From NCBI GenBank assembly GCA_003647525.1, contig QMMZ01000059.1:1-8376 (forward strand): DNA of 8,376 bases, written 5' to 3'. This DNA comes from Deltaproteobacteria bacterium. GTDB lineage: Bacteria; Desulfobacterota; Desulfobacteria; Desulfobacterales; ETH-SRB1. Position 1 is the first letter of the stretch. Each line of letters opens with the position of its first letter. The translations under genes and the position numbers were made by a program. Below are positions 1-7,292 of the stretch, in pieces. The notes beneath the pieces are model-generated. The model was not told the origin of the DNA and made no database searches. It saw only the letters and a program-made list of their open reading frames with translations.

Positions 1-2343
1 AGGTACATAGAGGCTAGATTGACCAAATTTGCCTTAGAAGTTGTATTTAATTCTAAGACAACAGAATGGTTAACTTCTTATGATGGTAGAAATAAAGAGC
101 CAGAGACATTACCTGTAAAATTTCCTTTATTATTAACTCAAGGAGTTGAAGGTATTGCCGTTGGTTTAGCTTGTAAAATGTTACCTCATAATTTTAATGA
201 GTTAATTGATGGTTCAATAAAGGTTCTGAAAGGAACTAAAAAAGTAATTATTTATCCTGATTTCATAACTGGAGGTATGGCAGATATGTCTGCTTACAAT
301 GATGGATTAAGAGGAGGCCGGATCAGGGTTCGGGCAAAAATTAGCCAGGTGAACAATAAAACTCTGGCCATCAACGAAATTCCGTTTGGAACAACAACCA
401 GTAGTTTGATTGATTCCATTGTTTCGGCCAATGAAAAGGGGAAAATAAAAATTAAAAAAATAGATGACAATACAGCTGAAAATGTAGAGATCATCATTCA
501 ACTGGCACCCAATGTTTCACCTGATCAAACCATTGATGCCCTTTATGCTTTTACTAACTGCGAAGTTTCTGTTTCGCCAAACTCTTGCATCATCGATGAT
601 GGTAAACCTCGGTTTCTTGGAGTTAAAGAATTATTGAGGATTTCAACCAAAAATACGGTTGGACTATTGAAAAAAGAGCTGGAGATCAGGAAACAGGAGT
701 TATTGGAACAGTGGCATTTTTCTTCATTGGAGAAAATTTTTATAGAAAAAAGAATATATCATGATATTGAAGAATGCGAAACCTGGGAAGCTGTCATTGA
801 AAACATTGATAAAGGCCTGAAGCCTTATAAAAAGTTATTCCATCGTGAAATTACCGAGGATGATATTGTAAGACTGACAGAAATAAAAATTAAACGCATT
901 TCCAAATTCAACTCCTTTAAAGCAGATGAAATAATTGAAGGCATTGAACTGGAAATTGAAGAAGTAAATAATCATCTGGAACATTTGATTGATTATGCAA
1001 TCAACTATTTCCGCCAGATAAAAAAGAAATATAGTAAAGGAAAAGAGCGAAAAACCGAGATTCGGAATTTTGATACCATTGAAGCAACCAGAGTAGCTGC
1101 GGCATCTCAAAAATTATATGTAAACCGTGAAGAAGGATTTGCGGGTACATCTCTTAGGAAGGATGAATTTGTAGGTGAATGTTCTGATATAGATGATATC
1201 ATAGTTTTCCGTGCAGATGGGATTTTTATGGTAACTAAAGTGGCTGCTAAAACATTTGTTGGAAAAGATGTATTACATATCGCTGTTTATAAAAAGAATG
1301 ATGATCGTACTATTTATAACCTGATTTACCGAGATGGATTAAGAGGCCCTTCCCGTGTTAAAAGATTTGCTGCAACCAGCATGATGCGAGATAAGGAATA
1401 TGATGTTACCAAAGGCTCAGAGGGATCTAAAATACTTTATTTTACGTGCAATCCCAATGGTGAAGCAGAAGTGATAAGGGTAATCCTGAAGCCAAAGCCA
1501 AAATTGAAAAAACTTTCTTTTGAGTTTGATTTTAGCGATCTGGCTATCAAAGGAAAAGGCTCCCAGGGAAATATTTTAAGCAAACATAGTGTAAAAAGTA
1601 TTGTTAAGCGCGAAGAAGGAGTTTCAACTTTGGGTGCCCGGGATATTTGGTACGACGAAACAGTAAAACGTTTGAATACAGATGAACGTGGAACCTATAT
1701 TGGTGCATTTAAATCTGATGATAAAATCCTGACTGTGCAAAAATCGGGTTATTACAAACTGATGAATTATGATCTGTCGAATCATTTTGCTGAAGATATG
1801 ATCCTGATTGAAAAGTTCATCCCAAAAAAAATATTTTCAGTTATTTATTTTGAGTCTTCTGCTGATAAATTTTACCTCAAACGTTTCCAGGCTGAAACAG
1901 AAAACAATATTAATAAGCAGATTGAATTCATCGGCGATAATCCTGAAAATTATATGCTTTCGTATAGTTTGGATTGGCGACCACAGGTGAAAGTGATTTT
2001 TAATACAGCCGCCAACGATAAAGAAATTCCTGATTTAATTATTGATGTTGAGGAATTTATTGGAATAAAAAGCCAAAAGGCAAAAGGCAAAAGAATCACT
2101 ACTAAAGCCACCATGAAAATTGAGTTTATTGAGCCTCTTCCATACGAAGAACCTGAAGAAGAACCTGAACCAGAAGAAGTAGTAGAAGAAGTTGAAATTC
2201 AGGTAGAAGAAGCTAAACAGTTACCCGAAGAGGAGCAGAACCCAAAAGTAAAAACAGAGAACAAAAAGCAAGGGACCGAAGAAAAACTAAAATCCCCTTC
2301 TGATGATACAGACAATTCTGATAGTCAGATGGCATTATTTTAA
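1..2343 (+). CDS. parC: DNA topoisomerase IV subunit A (ParC), 5' partial
   Basis: This is the DNA-cleaving subunit of topoisomerase IV, which with ParE decatenates and relaxes chromosomal DNA in the cytoplasm. The frame is open from base 1 and begins RYIEARLTKFA. This is the conserved block in which the Tyr of the Arg-Tyr pair (bases 4-6) is the catalytic residue that bonds covalently to DNA. The TTG at 19 is therefore an internal Leu codon, and roughly 130 N-terminal residues, including most of the winged helix and the quinolone-resistance region, lie outside the window. Counting from base 19, residues 1 to about 360 cover the rest of the breakage-reunion core with the tower and coiled-coil gate. 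Residues about 365-690 form the beta-pinwheel DNA-wrapping domain, with a degenerate GyrA-box-like GKGSQGN at bases 1552-1572, as expected for ParC rather than GyrA. From about residue 705 the tail is Glu/Pro-rich and probably disordered, ending QMALF. The family assignment is secure. The choice of ParC over GyrA rests on the Bacteroidota-type sequence and the degenerate box. Confidence 0.95.
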   Translation, partial: RYIEARLTKFALEVVFNSKTTEWLTSYDGRNKEPETLPVKFPLLLTQGVEGIAVGLACKMLPHNFNELIDGSIKVLKGTKKVIIYPDFITGGMADMSAYNDGLRGGRIRVRAKISQVNNKTLAINEIPFGTTTSSLIDSIVSANEKGKIKIKKIDDNTAENVEIIIQLAPNVSPDQTIDALYAFTNCEVSVSPNSCIIDDGKPRFLGVKELLRISTKNTVGLLKKELEIRKQELLEQWHFSSLEKIFIEKRIYHDIEECETWEAVIENIDKGLKPYKKLFHREITEDDIVRLTEIKIKRISKFNSFKADEIIEGIELEIEEVNNHLEHLIDYAINYFRQIKKKYSKGKERKTEIRNFDTIEATRVAAASQKLYVNREEGFAGTSLRKDEFVGECSDIDDIIVFRADGIFMVTKVAAKTFVGKDVLHIAVYKKNDDRTIYNLIYRDGLRGPSRVKRFAATSMMRDKEYDVTKGSEGSKILYFTCNPNGEAEVIRVILKPKPKLKKLSFEFDFSDLAIKGKGSQGNILSKHSVKSIVKREEGVSTLGARDIWYDETVKRLNTDERGTYIGAFKSDDKILTVQKSGYYKLMNYDLSNHFAEDMILIEKFIPKKIFSVIYFESSADKFYLKRFQAETENNINKQIEFIGDNPENYMLSYSLDWRPQVKVIFNTAANDKEIPDLIIDVEEFIGIKSQKAKGKRITTKATMKIEFIEPLPYEEPEEEPEPEEVVEEVEIQVEEAKQLPEEEQNPKVKTENKKQGTEEKLKSPSDDTDNSDSQMALF

Positions 2344-2370
2344 TAGTATAAATTATTTAACCTAAAATAG

Positions 2371-3576
2371 ATGAAAGACAATCATATCCTTGATATAAGT
2401 AATGATGTTAAGTGGATTGGAATGCTTGATTATGATATCGTAACATTTGATGTTGTAATGGAAACCAACTATGGAACTACTTATAATTCCTTTTTTATCG
2501 ATGCAGAAAAAAAGACCATTATTGACACAGTTAAAGAAAAATTTTGGGATGAATATATAGAGAAGATTACAAGTCTCACCGATCCAAAAGAGATAGAATA
2601 TATTATAGTTAATCATACGGAACCAGATCATTCAGGCAATTTGAGAAATTTGTTGAGTGTAGCACCCAACGCTACAGTTGTTGGTACAGCGAATGCCATT
2701 CGGTATCTAAAGGATATGATTGGTCCTGATTTTCCTCACATGATTGTAAAAGATGGTCAGACTCTTGATCTTGGAAATAAGTCTTTGCAGTTTATAGGGG
2801 CCCCCAATTTACACTGGCCTGATACAATGTATACTTATTTACCAGAAGATAAATTATTGTTTACCTGCGATTCATTTGGTTCTCATTTTTGTAGTGAAGA
2901 AATGTTTGATGATGAAGTGGGGAATTTTGATGATGCATTTAAATATTATTTCGATGTGATCCTGAAGCCTTTCAGCAAGTTTATGCTAAAAGCTATTGAA
3001 AAAATAAAGCCATTGGATATTGATGTGGTATGTCCTGGTCATGGTCCCATCTTAAGAAGTTTTTGGAAAAAATATGTGGAGGTTTCAGAGAAATATGCAG
3101 AGCAGGCTTTGCAGGTTCAGGAAAAACACCGGGTTTTTATTCCCTATGTGTCAGCTTACCATAAAACCGGTATTATTGCAGAAACCATTGCTGAAGGACT
3201 TCGGGAGGCTGGAGATATAGAGGTTGATATTCAGGATGTGGAAGTAGCTCCCATTGGTGAACTGGATGAGAAAATTGCACGAAGCTCTGCAATTATTATA
3301 GGATCTCCTACCATCAATCAAAATATTTTACTCCCAATATATAAACTATTTGCCATCATTAGTCCGTTAAGGGATAAGGGCAAACTGGCAGGTGCTTTTG
3401 GATCGTATGGGTGGAGTGGAGAAAATAAAAGAATGATTGAAACCAACCTGGCCAATCTAAAGCTTAAATTTTTTGGAGAGGGTATATTTGTGAAATTTAC
3501 TCCTGATGGTGAAGAACTGGAAAAATGCCGGGCTTATGGAAAAGCATTTGGGGAAGCCCTTTTGAGCCAAAAGTAA
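2371..3576 (+). CDS. fprA: A-type flavodiiron protein (O2/NO reductase)
   Basis: Flavodiiron proteins are cytoplasmic enzymes that reduce O2 to water and/or NO to N2O, protecting anaerobes. The 401-residue length is typical of the minimal two-domain class A form. Residues 1 to about 250 form the metallo-beta-lactamase-like domain with all expected diiron ligands: H82, E84 and D86 in [11 protein letters not shown]148 in NLHWPD, D167 in TCDSFGSH, and H224 in CPGHGP. Residues about 254-401 form the flavodoxin-like FMN domain, with the phosphate loop VSAYHKTG (260-267), GSPTIN (311-316) and FGSYGWSGE (343-351). There is no C-terminal rubredoxin or flavin reductase domain, so electrons must come from a separate donor not seen here. 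The ATG follows an A/T-rich leader with no Shine-Dalgarno sequence and lies 27 bp after parC, so co-transcription is possible. The phosphate loop has His264 where I would expect Gly. Whether O2 or NO is the main substrate cannot be read from the sequence. Confidence 0.95.
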   Translation: MKDNHILDISNDVKWIGMLDYDIVTFDVVMETNYGTTYNSFFIDAEKKTIIDTVKEKFWDEYIEKITSLTDPKEIEYIIVNHTEPDHSGNLRNLLSVAPNATVVGTANAIRYLKDMIGPDFPHMIVKDGQTLDLGNKSLQFIGAPNLHWPDTMYTYLPEDKLLFTCDSFGSHFCSEEMFDDEVGNFDDAFKYYFDVILKPFSKFMLKAIEKIKPLDIDVVCPGHGPILRSFWKKYVEVSEKYAEQALQVQEKHRVFIPYVSAYHKTGIIAETIAEGLREAGDIEVDIQDVEVAPIGELDEKIARSSAIIIGSPTINQNILLPIYKLFAIISPLRDKGKLAGAFGSYGWSGENKRMIETNLANLKLKFFGEGIFVKFTPDGEELEKCRAYGKAFGEALLSQK

Positions 3577-3590
3577 AAGATTTTTGATAT

Positions 3591-3616
3591 CCGACAAACG
3601 ATTTGTGATTTGTTGG
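3591..3616 (+). other. Intergenic hairpin with two competing foldings
   Basis: The arms CCGACAAA (3591-3598) and TTTGTTGG (3609-3616) pair over 8 bp with one G-U and a 10-nt loop. The left arm's ACAAA (3594-3598) can instead pair with the nearer TTTGT (3602-3606) across a 3-nt loop, because GATTTGT is tandemly duplicated at 3600-3613. The element starts 14 nt after the flavodiiron stop codon and 55 nt before the lipoprotein start. No T-run follows, so a classical intrinsic terminator is unlikely. It may be a weak processing or pausing site, or chance. Confidence 0.3.
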
Positions 3617-3670
3617 CTTAAAATTGTATTGGTGATATTCATTCAATTCACTATTCAATAATCAATTTGC

Positions 3671-4498
3671 ATGAATTTCAGGTTTTTTACATTGTTTTTA
3701 TCTGTTGTATTGCTTTCATCCTGCTACCCGGAATATAAGCTGGCCAAGTCTTATATTGATTCGGAGCCGGATAATTCCATTATGATACTGCCCATTGATT
3801 ATTTATTTAAAAGCAACTTAAAAATAGAAGAACTTGGAGATACCGCTGGTATGTCGGAATGGGAGATTGATTCGGCATTGATGGACAATTCAATATTTTT
3901 AAAAGATATTTCAGATTCCATTGTCCTTGAAACATTTATCAACAGCCTGATGATGGAGTTTGAAAAGTTGGGTTTTGCAGTTTACACCGAAGACTATATC
4001 GACAGCTTTTTATTTTTTCAATCCCCTGCCTATATTTTAAACATTGCTCAGCTCGAACTGGAAGAACATTCATTTGAGTTTGAAGATTCGGAACTGATAC
4101 GAGGCATTGAATATTACAAAAAATTGCAGTTGAATGCAATTAATATCAATACCTGGCTTGAGATATCTGCATTAAATGCTGATGAAGAAGGTCGGGAACT
4201 TTTTTATGCCAATGAAACTATTGCCGATATTGTGGATGGCCATTTTGGTGAAAACCTGTTTACAGGTAAAGTGAAATACAATTACCGCATTGTTAAAATG
4301 GATGAGGAGATCATTTACCGTTATTGCGAATTGTTGGGCAGAAGGTATGCAGGCTATACCTACGATTATATCATGAATGAATATATCAAGCAAAATTTTC
4401 CTTCCAATAAAAAATTGAGGTTTTATATGCATTACAACAGGGAAAATAAAACACTTGATACAACGGTTGAAGATCGGTTTGTGGAAATGGAGGAGTAG
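3671..4498 (+). CDS. Predicted lipoprotein of unknown function
   Basis: I do not recognise the family of this 275-residue protein. Residues 1-17 are a short, strongly hydrophobic signal peptide ending in a lipobox LSS-C with Cys18, so the mature protein should be lipidated and membrane-anchored. The residues after Cys (YPEYK) are not the acidic cluster used for surface export of Bacteroidota lipoproteins, so a periplasm-facing location is more likely (inference). The mature part is acidic, rich in Tyr and Glu, and has no further membrane segment. Visible landmarks are an early hydrophobic strand SIMILPIDYLFKSNLK (36-51), a LGFAVYTEDYIDSFL stretch after a helical segment, and AQLELEE. The pattern of a strand with LP, then a helix, then a strand with xVYT loosely recalls periplasmic alpha/beta lipoprotein domains of the CsgG/TolB-N kind, but this is a weak impression. 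The ATG lacks a Shine-Dalgarno sequence. It lies 94 bp after the flavodiiron gene, and the gene converges on the minus-strand propeller gene. Confidence 0.85.
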   Translation: MNFRFFTLFLSVVLLSSCYPEYKLAKSYIDSEPDNSIMILPIDYLFKSNLKIEELGDTAGMSEWEIDSALMDNSIFLKDISDSIVLETFINSLMMEFEKLGFAVYTEDYIDSFLFFQSPAYILNIAQLELEEHSFEFEDSELIRGIEYYKKLQLNAININTWLEISALNADEEGRELFYANETIADIVDGHFGENLFTGKVKYNYRIVKMDEEIIYRYCELLGRRYAGYTYDYIMNEYIKQNFPSNKKLRFYMHYNRENKTLDTTVEDRFVEMEE

Positions 4499-4506
4499 TA
4501 CGTATT

Positions 4507-4555
4507 GTGTTCTGAGTTCAGTGTTCAGTGTTTTGTGTTCAGTGTTTTGTGTTGA
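4507..4555. repeat. Heptamer tandem repeat, seven units
   Basis: Seven consecutive 7-bp units occupy these 49 bases without a gap in phase. The consensus is GTGTTCA. Units 3 and 5 match it exactly, units 4 and 6 are GTGTTTT, and units 1, 2 and 7 each differ at one position. Units 3-6 therefore also form two exact copies of a 14-bp higher-order repeat (4521-4548). The array starts 8 bp after the lipoprotein stop codon and is noncoding. Such heptamer arrays usually arise by replication slippage and vary in copy number between strains. No function can be read from the sequence. Confidence 0.85.
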
Positions 4556-4573
4556 GGGACATCGGATAGGAGG

Positions 4574-4598
4574 TCACACTGAGGCTCTCGAAGTGTGA
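4574..4598. repeat. REP-like imperfect palindrome between converging genes
   Basis: The perfect 7-bp arms TCACACT (4574-4580) and AGTGTGA (4592-4598) enclose GAG-GCT-CTC, whose GAG and CTC can pair on, with a two-base GA bulge before the right arm. The form CACTGAG...CTCGAAGTG closely resembles a dispersed intergenic palindrome (the CTGAGCTTGTCGAAG type) that I recall as common in bacterial genomes, including Bacteroidota. The right arm ends 10 bp from the stop codon of the minus-strand propeller gene, and the left arm starts 75 bp after the lipoprotein stop. It could stop or stabilise transcripts from both sides, but no T-run follows on either strand, so a canonical intrinsic terminator is not supported. 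Confidence 0.7.
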
Positions 4599-4608
4599 GG
4601 GTAATTCT

Positions 4609-7242
4609 TCAATGAAGTATCATTAATTTTTCCCGGCCAATAATTTCTCCATTATATTTACATTGAATGATATATATCCCTTGATTTAATCCGAACAAAT
4701 CAAGTTGCTTGTTTTGAACTTGTTGTTGTAACCAGGTATCTATGACTAGTTTTCCATCAATATCAAAAATATTAATATCAACTCCATTAATGTTTTTAAT
4801 TAGCATTTGTACATTTACATCATCCGTAACAGGGTTGGGATATATTTTTACTTTTGAATCCGATGTTGAATAATTATCGGGAGCAATATAACCTTCTGGC
4901 AAATCGGTTTCCCATATTCCTCTGCCATCCAATCCAATTACAATTTTTCCACTCTTATGGTTTATTTTTAAATCAACAGGTTTAACATTTGGAAGGCCTG
5001 ATTTATATAATTTCCAATTTTTTGTTTCATTCTCTCTGTAAAAAGTCCCATAATAAGTTCCGGCAAATAAACCTCCTGATGTTCCTTTCAAATGTGCAAT
5101 TGTATATACTCCCGAATTATATGATTGTAGGTTACCGGTGATGTTGGTCCATATATCGTCGCGATATTCCATTATTTTAGTGTCACCACTACCACTAAAA
5201 GACGCCCAAATATTATCTTGATTTCTATCATTTACTGCAATGTCGGTAAACCATGAAGAAGGCATATTTTGAGGGGAAATATCATTCCATTGGATGGAAA
5301 ATCGGGAAGCATTTGCATTTTCAGATTTATAAATACGATGACCTTCACCACCCTTAACATTAACAACTTGAAGGTAAAGGTAATTCCCATTACTTTCTGC
5401 CACATGAATATCCAATAAAATATGCTGACCTACTTCTAATCCCAAATCTTCTACAGTAACTAATATTTCCCATGATTCGCCCTGATTGAAAGAGCGGGCA
5501 ATTTTATCACCCAAAGATAAATATAGGGTTTTGTGGTTTACAGGGTTTATGACTATGTTAGCATGCCAGAAATTACCATATTTCAATACAGAATCTGTTG
5601 TCCAGTTTTTAAAGGAGTATATATTATTGTGATTATATAAATAACCAACGGTATAAAATGTACCGTTTTCTTCATTATCAAAAGCACAACCATAGCCGTC
5701 ACCTGATCCCAAATGTTTCCATTTGTTCTGGTTTTTACTATATAATTGCGACCCCACATCCCAACCTCCGAATAGATATTTGTCAGGATCAATTTCACTA
5801 TTATCAAATTTAAGGATTTTAGCCAGTCCAATATTGTTGACTTTATTTATCCAAATGCTGTCTTTTAAAATTTTTAAAAATGGCCCACCATCTGAAGCTG
5901 CCCACACTTCAGTTCCCTCTTTATTGAATTTCAATTCCTGAATATCGGAATGAGGAAATCTTTTATATTCTCCATCAATTTCAAAAACATCATTATCCCA
6001 CTGCCACGAATTACCCCCATCAGTTGAGCAATAAGTATCAACAGTAGCACAATATATGAGGTTTTCGTCTACAGGAGATGCTGCAAATCCGTTTCGTCCA
6101 TTACCATATTTGTAATGTATTGTGTCGAGGTGCGACCATGAGCTATCGGTAAAATTGTATTTCCTGAATATATTGAAATAATCAGATTTTTCTTTTCCTT
6201 TGGTATATACATACATAAGATTTTCATTTGCTTGTGTTAATTCTAGCAAAGAGAGGAAAAAGGTAAATTCTGTCCCAATTGGTAAAATCTCGTTTATGTT
6301 TGGAAATGGTTCCCAATTATCACCTCCATCTGTCGACCAAATAATTTCATCCCCAACAATTGTATTGGCCTCCCTGTATTCTTTAGATGCTATAATAATA
6401 TTGGGTTGGGTTTTATGAAATTCTAAATCGAAGTACCCTTCTCCATTAGAATCGGGATCATCCAGGATTTTTATCCATTTTACATCATCAGGATTTTCAG
6501 CCAGTGCATTGGATGTTTTAAAAATCCCCCGCGTTGTTGCTGCAAATAAAACATTAGGATTATCAGGATGTTTAACCAGTTTACGAATATAATAATCGCT
6601 TTCGGGTAGATGTTCGGGTTGTATTCCATTTAGCAAGTGCCAGTTGTTACCAAAATCAGTCGATCTGATAACACCCTTGCTACTGCTAAATACATGGTCC
6701 TTATCGCCAGTGGCTAAAATCCAGTATGTTTTGCCATTTTCATGAATGATAATAATGGAAGAAATCCCTGGTGTGAAAAAATTCAAACCATGCTCTTCCA
6801 TGGGCCTGTCCAGTCCGGCATTTATCCAGCTATTTCCTTTGTCAAAAGTGTAATACAATCCTCCTGAAGGAGAACCAGCCAAAACAATACTATCATTAAT
6901 TGGGTCAATTTCAATACAGGATAATCGACCAACATCATCGGTATTATTGTTGGATGAAGTTAATGGCCCTACTTCATCCCACAGATTTTTCTTATTCCAA
7001 TAGTCAAAAAATGGGGGATAATTATTTTGATCGGACTCATAAATAAGATGTGGAACTGGATTTGTTTGTGTCAGCATTTCGGGCTTTGAAAAATACAATA
7101 CGCTGTTATTCCATTGATCAGGTATTTGCTGATGGTCTTTTTGGTTACTTTTATCCTCCTGGCCTTGTGCACAAAAAAAAGTTGCCATCAACAATATTAA
7201 TAGATGTATTAAAAAATATTTCCCTGAATTTGAAAAAGTCAT
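4609..7242 (-). CDS. Secreted Asp-box beta-propeller protein with T9SS sorting domain
   Basis: This complete 877-residue protein begins with a signal peptide (hydrophobic core about 9-24, likely cleavage after AQG at 25-27). The body (about 90-780) has the sialidase/VPS10/GH74-like propeller pattern, starting GRLSCIEIDPINDSIVLAGSPSGG-like and carrying Asp boxes at 132-139 (TFDKGNSW), 194-201 (STDFGNNW), 303-310 (STDGGDNW) and 406-413 (STDGGNSW). A fifth, at 584-591 (SFNQGESW), has Asn for Asp. Residues about 797-877 are a T9SS type A sorting domain: KIYPNP near its start, then IFDIDGKLV, LNQGIYIIQ and the final KLMILH. The Por machinery should remove this domain and release or anchor the protein at the surface. 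I see no residues that would prove glycosidase activity, so a binding or structural role is equally possible. It lies 50 bp downstream of a second T9SS protein on the same strand. The ATG has no Shine-Dalgarno sequence. Confidence 0.9.
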   Translation of the reverse strand: MTFSNSGKYFLIHLLILLMATFFCAQGQEDKSNQKDHQQIPDQWNNSVLYFSKPEMLTQTNPVPHLIYESDQNNYPPFFDYWNKKNLWDEVGPLTSSNNNTDDVGRLSCIEIDPINDSIVLAGSPSGGLYYTFDKGNSWINAGLDRPMEEHGLNFFTPGISSIIIIHENGKTYWILATGDKDHVFSSSKGVIRSTDFGNNWHLLNGIQPEHLPESDYYIRKLVKHPDNPNVLFAATTRGIFKTSNALAENPDDVKWIKILDDPDSNGEGYFDLEFHKTQPNIIIASKEYREANTIVGDEIIWSTDGGDNWEPFPNINEILPIGTEFTFFLSLLELTQANENLMYVYTKGKEKSDYFNIFRKYNFTDSSWSHLDTIHYKYGNGRNGFAASPVDENLIYCATVDTYCSTDGGNSWQWDNDVFEIDGEYKRFPHSDIQELKFNKEGTEVWAASDGGPFLKILKDSIWINKVNNIGLAKILKFDNSEIDPDKYLFGGWDVGSQLYSKNQNKWKHLGSGDGYGCAFDNEENGTFYTVGYLYNHNNIYSFKNWTTDSVLKYGNFWHANIVINPVNHKTLYLSLGDKIARSFNQGESWEILVTVEDLGLEVGQHILLDIHVAESNGNYLYLQVVNVKGGEGHRIYKSENANASRFSIQWNDISPQNMPSSWFTDIAVNDRNQDNIWASFSGSGDTKIMEYRDDIWTNITGNLQSYNSGVYTIAHLKGTSGGLFAGTYYGTFYRENETKNWKLYKSGLPNVKPVDLKINHKSGKIVIGLDGRGIWETDLPEGYIAPDNYSTSDSKVKIYPNPVTDDVNVQMLIKNINGVDINIFDIDGKLVIDTWLQQQVQNKQLDLFGLNQGIYIIQCKYNGEIIGREKLMILH

Positions 7243-7262
7243 TTTTAATCTTTTGGATTAGT

Positions 7263-7270
7263 CAAAAATA
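7263..7270 (-). promoter_or_regulatory. Candidate Bacteroidota -7 promoter box for the 877-residue propeller gene
   Basis: Read on the minus strand these bases are TATTTTTG, an exact match to the Bacteroidota sigma-ABfr -7 consensus TAnnTTTG. A CTG at 7292-7290, one mismatch from the TTG -33 element, lies 19 bp upstream, directly after the stop codon of the preceding gene. The ATG at 7242 follows 20 nt downstream, which implies a short leader. Between box and ATG is a perfect 5-bp inverted repeat, TAATC/GATTA (7246-7260), around the expected transcription start. The region is A/T-rich, so a chance match is possible. Confidence 0.45.
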
Positions 7271-7292
7271 CACCTAAAAATTAAGAGTTCAG

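Noticed and set aside
294..1110. Open frames on the minus strand inside parC (294-497, 307-501, 835-1110)
   Set aside because: They lie antisense to strongly conserved ParC codons. Their translations are Phe/Ile-rich, typical of antisense frames in AT-rich DNA, with no recognisable motif.
2362..2631. 89-codon minus-strand frame over the start of the flavodiiron gene
   Set aside because: It is antisense to a complete, well-recognised gene and has no domain or plausible leader. It is a shadow frame.
3120..3576. Rubredoxin or NAD(P)H-flavin reductase fusion on the flavodiiron protein
   Set aside because: The protein stops at residue 401, right after the flavodoxin fold, with no CxxC pairs or extra domain.
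3619..3626. TAAAATTG as a -7 promoter box for the lipoprotein gene
   Set aside because: It mismatches TAnnTTTG at one conserved T, and the nearest upstream TTTG is only about 13 bp away, too close for a -33 element. It is not strong enough in A/T-rich DNA.
4507..4598. CRISPR-like or phage attachment structure in the repeat-rich spacer
   Set aside because: The repeat unit is 7 bp with no spacers between copies, and no cas genes, integrase or tRNA are present.
4574..4598. Canonical bidirectional rho-independent terminator
   Set aside because: The stem is present, but neither flank has a T-run on the relevant strand, so only a REP-like palindrome is supported.
5583..6418. Frames overlapping the 877-residue propeller gene (5583-5831 minus, 5723-5941 and 6200-6418 plus)
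   Set aside because: The parent frame is continuous, with regular Asp-box repeats. These short frames show no family signature.
7162..7176. Lipoprotein signal in the 877-residue propeller protein, using Cys24
   Set aside because: The residues before Cys (TFF) do not fit a lipobox, while AQG just after fits ordinary signal peptidase cleavage, which also suits a T9SS substrate.
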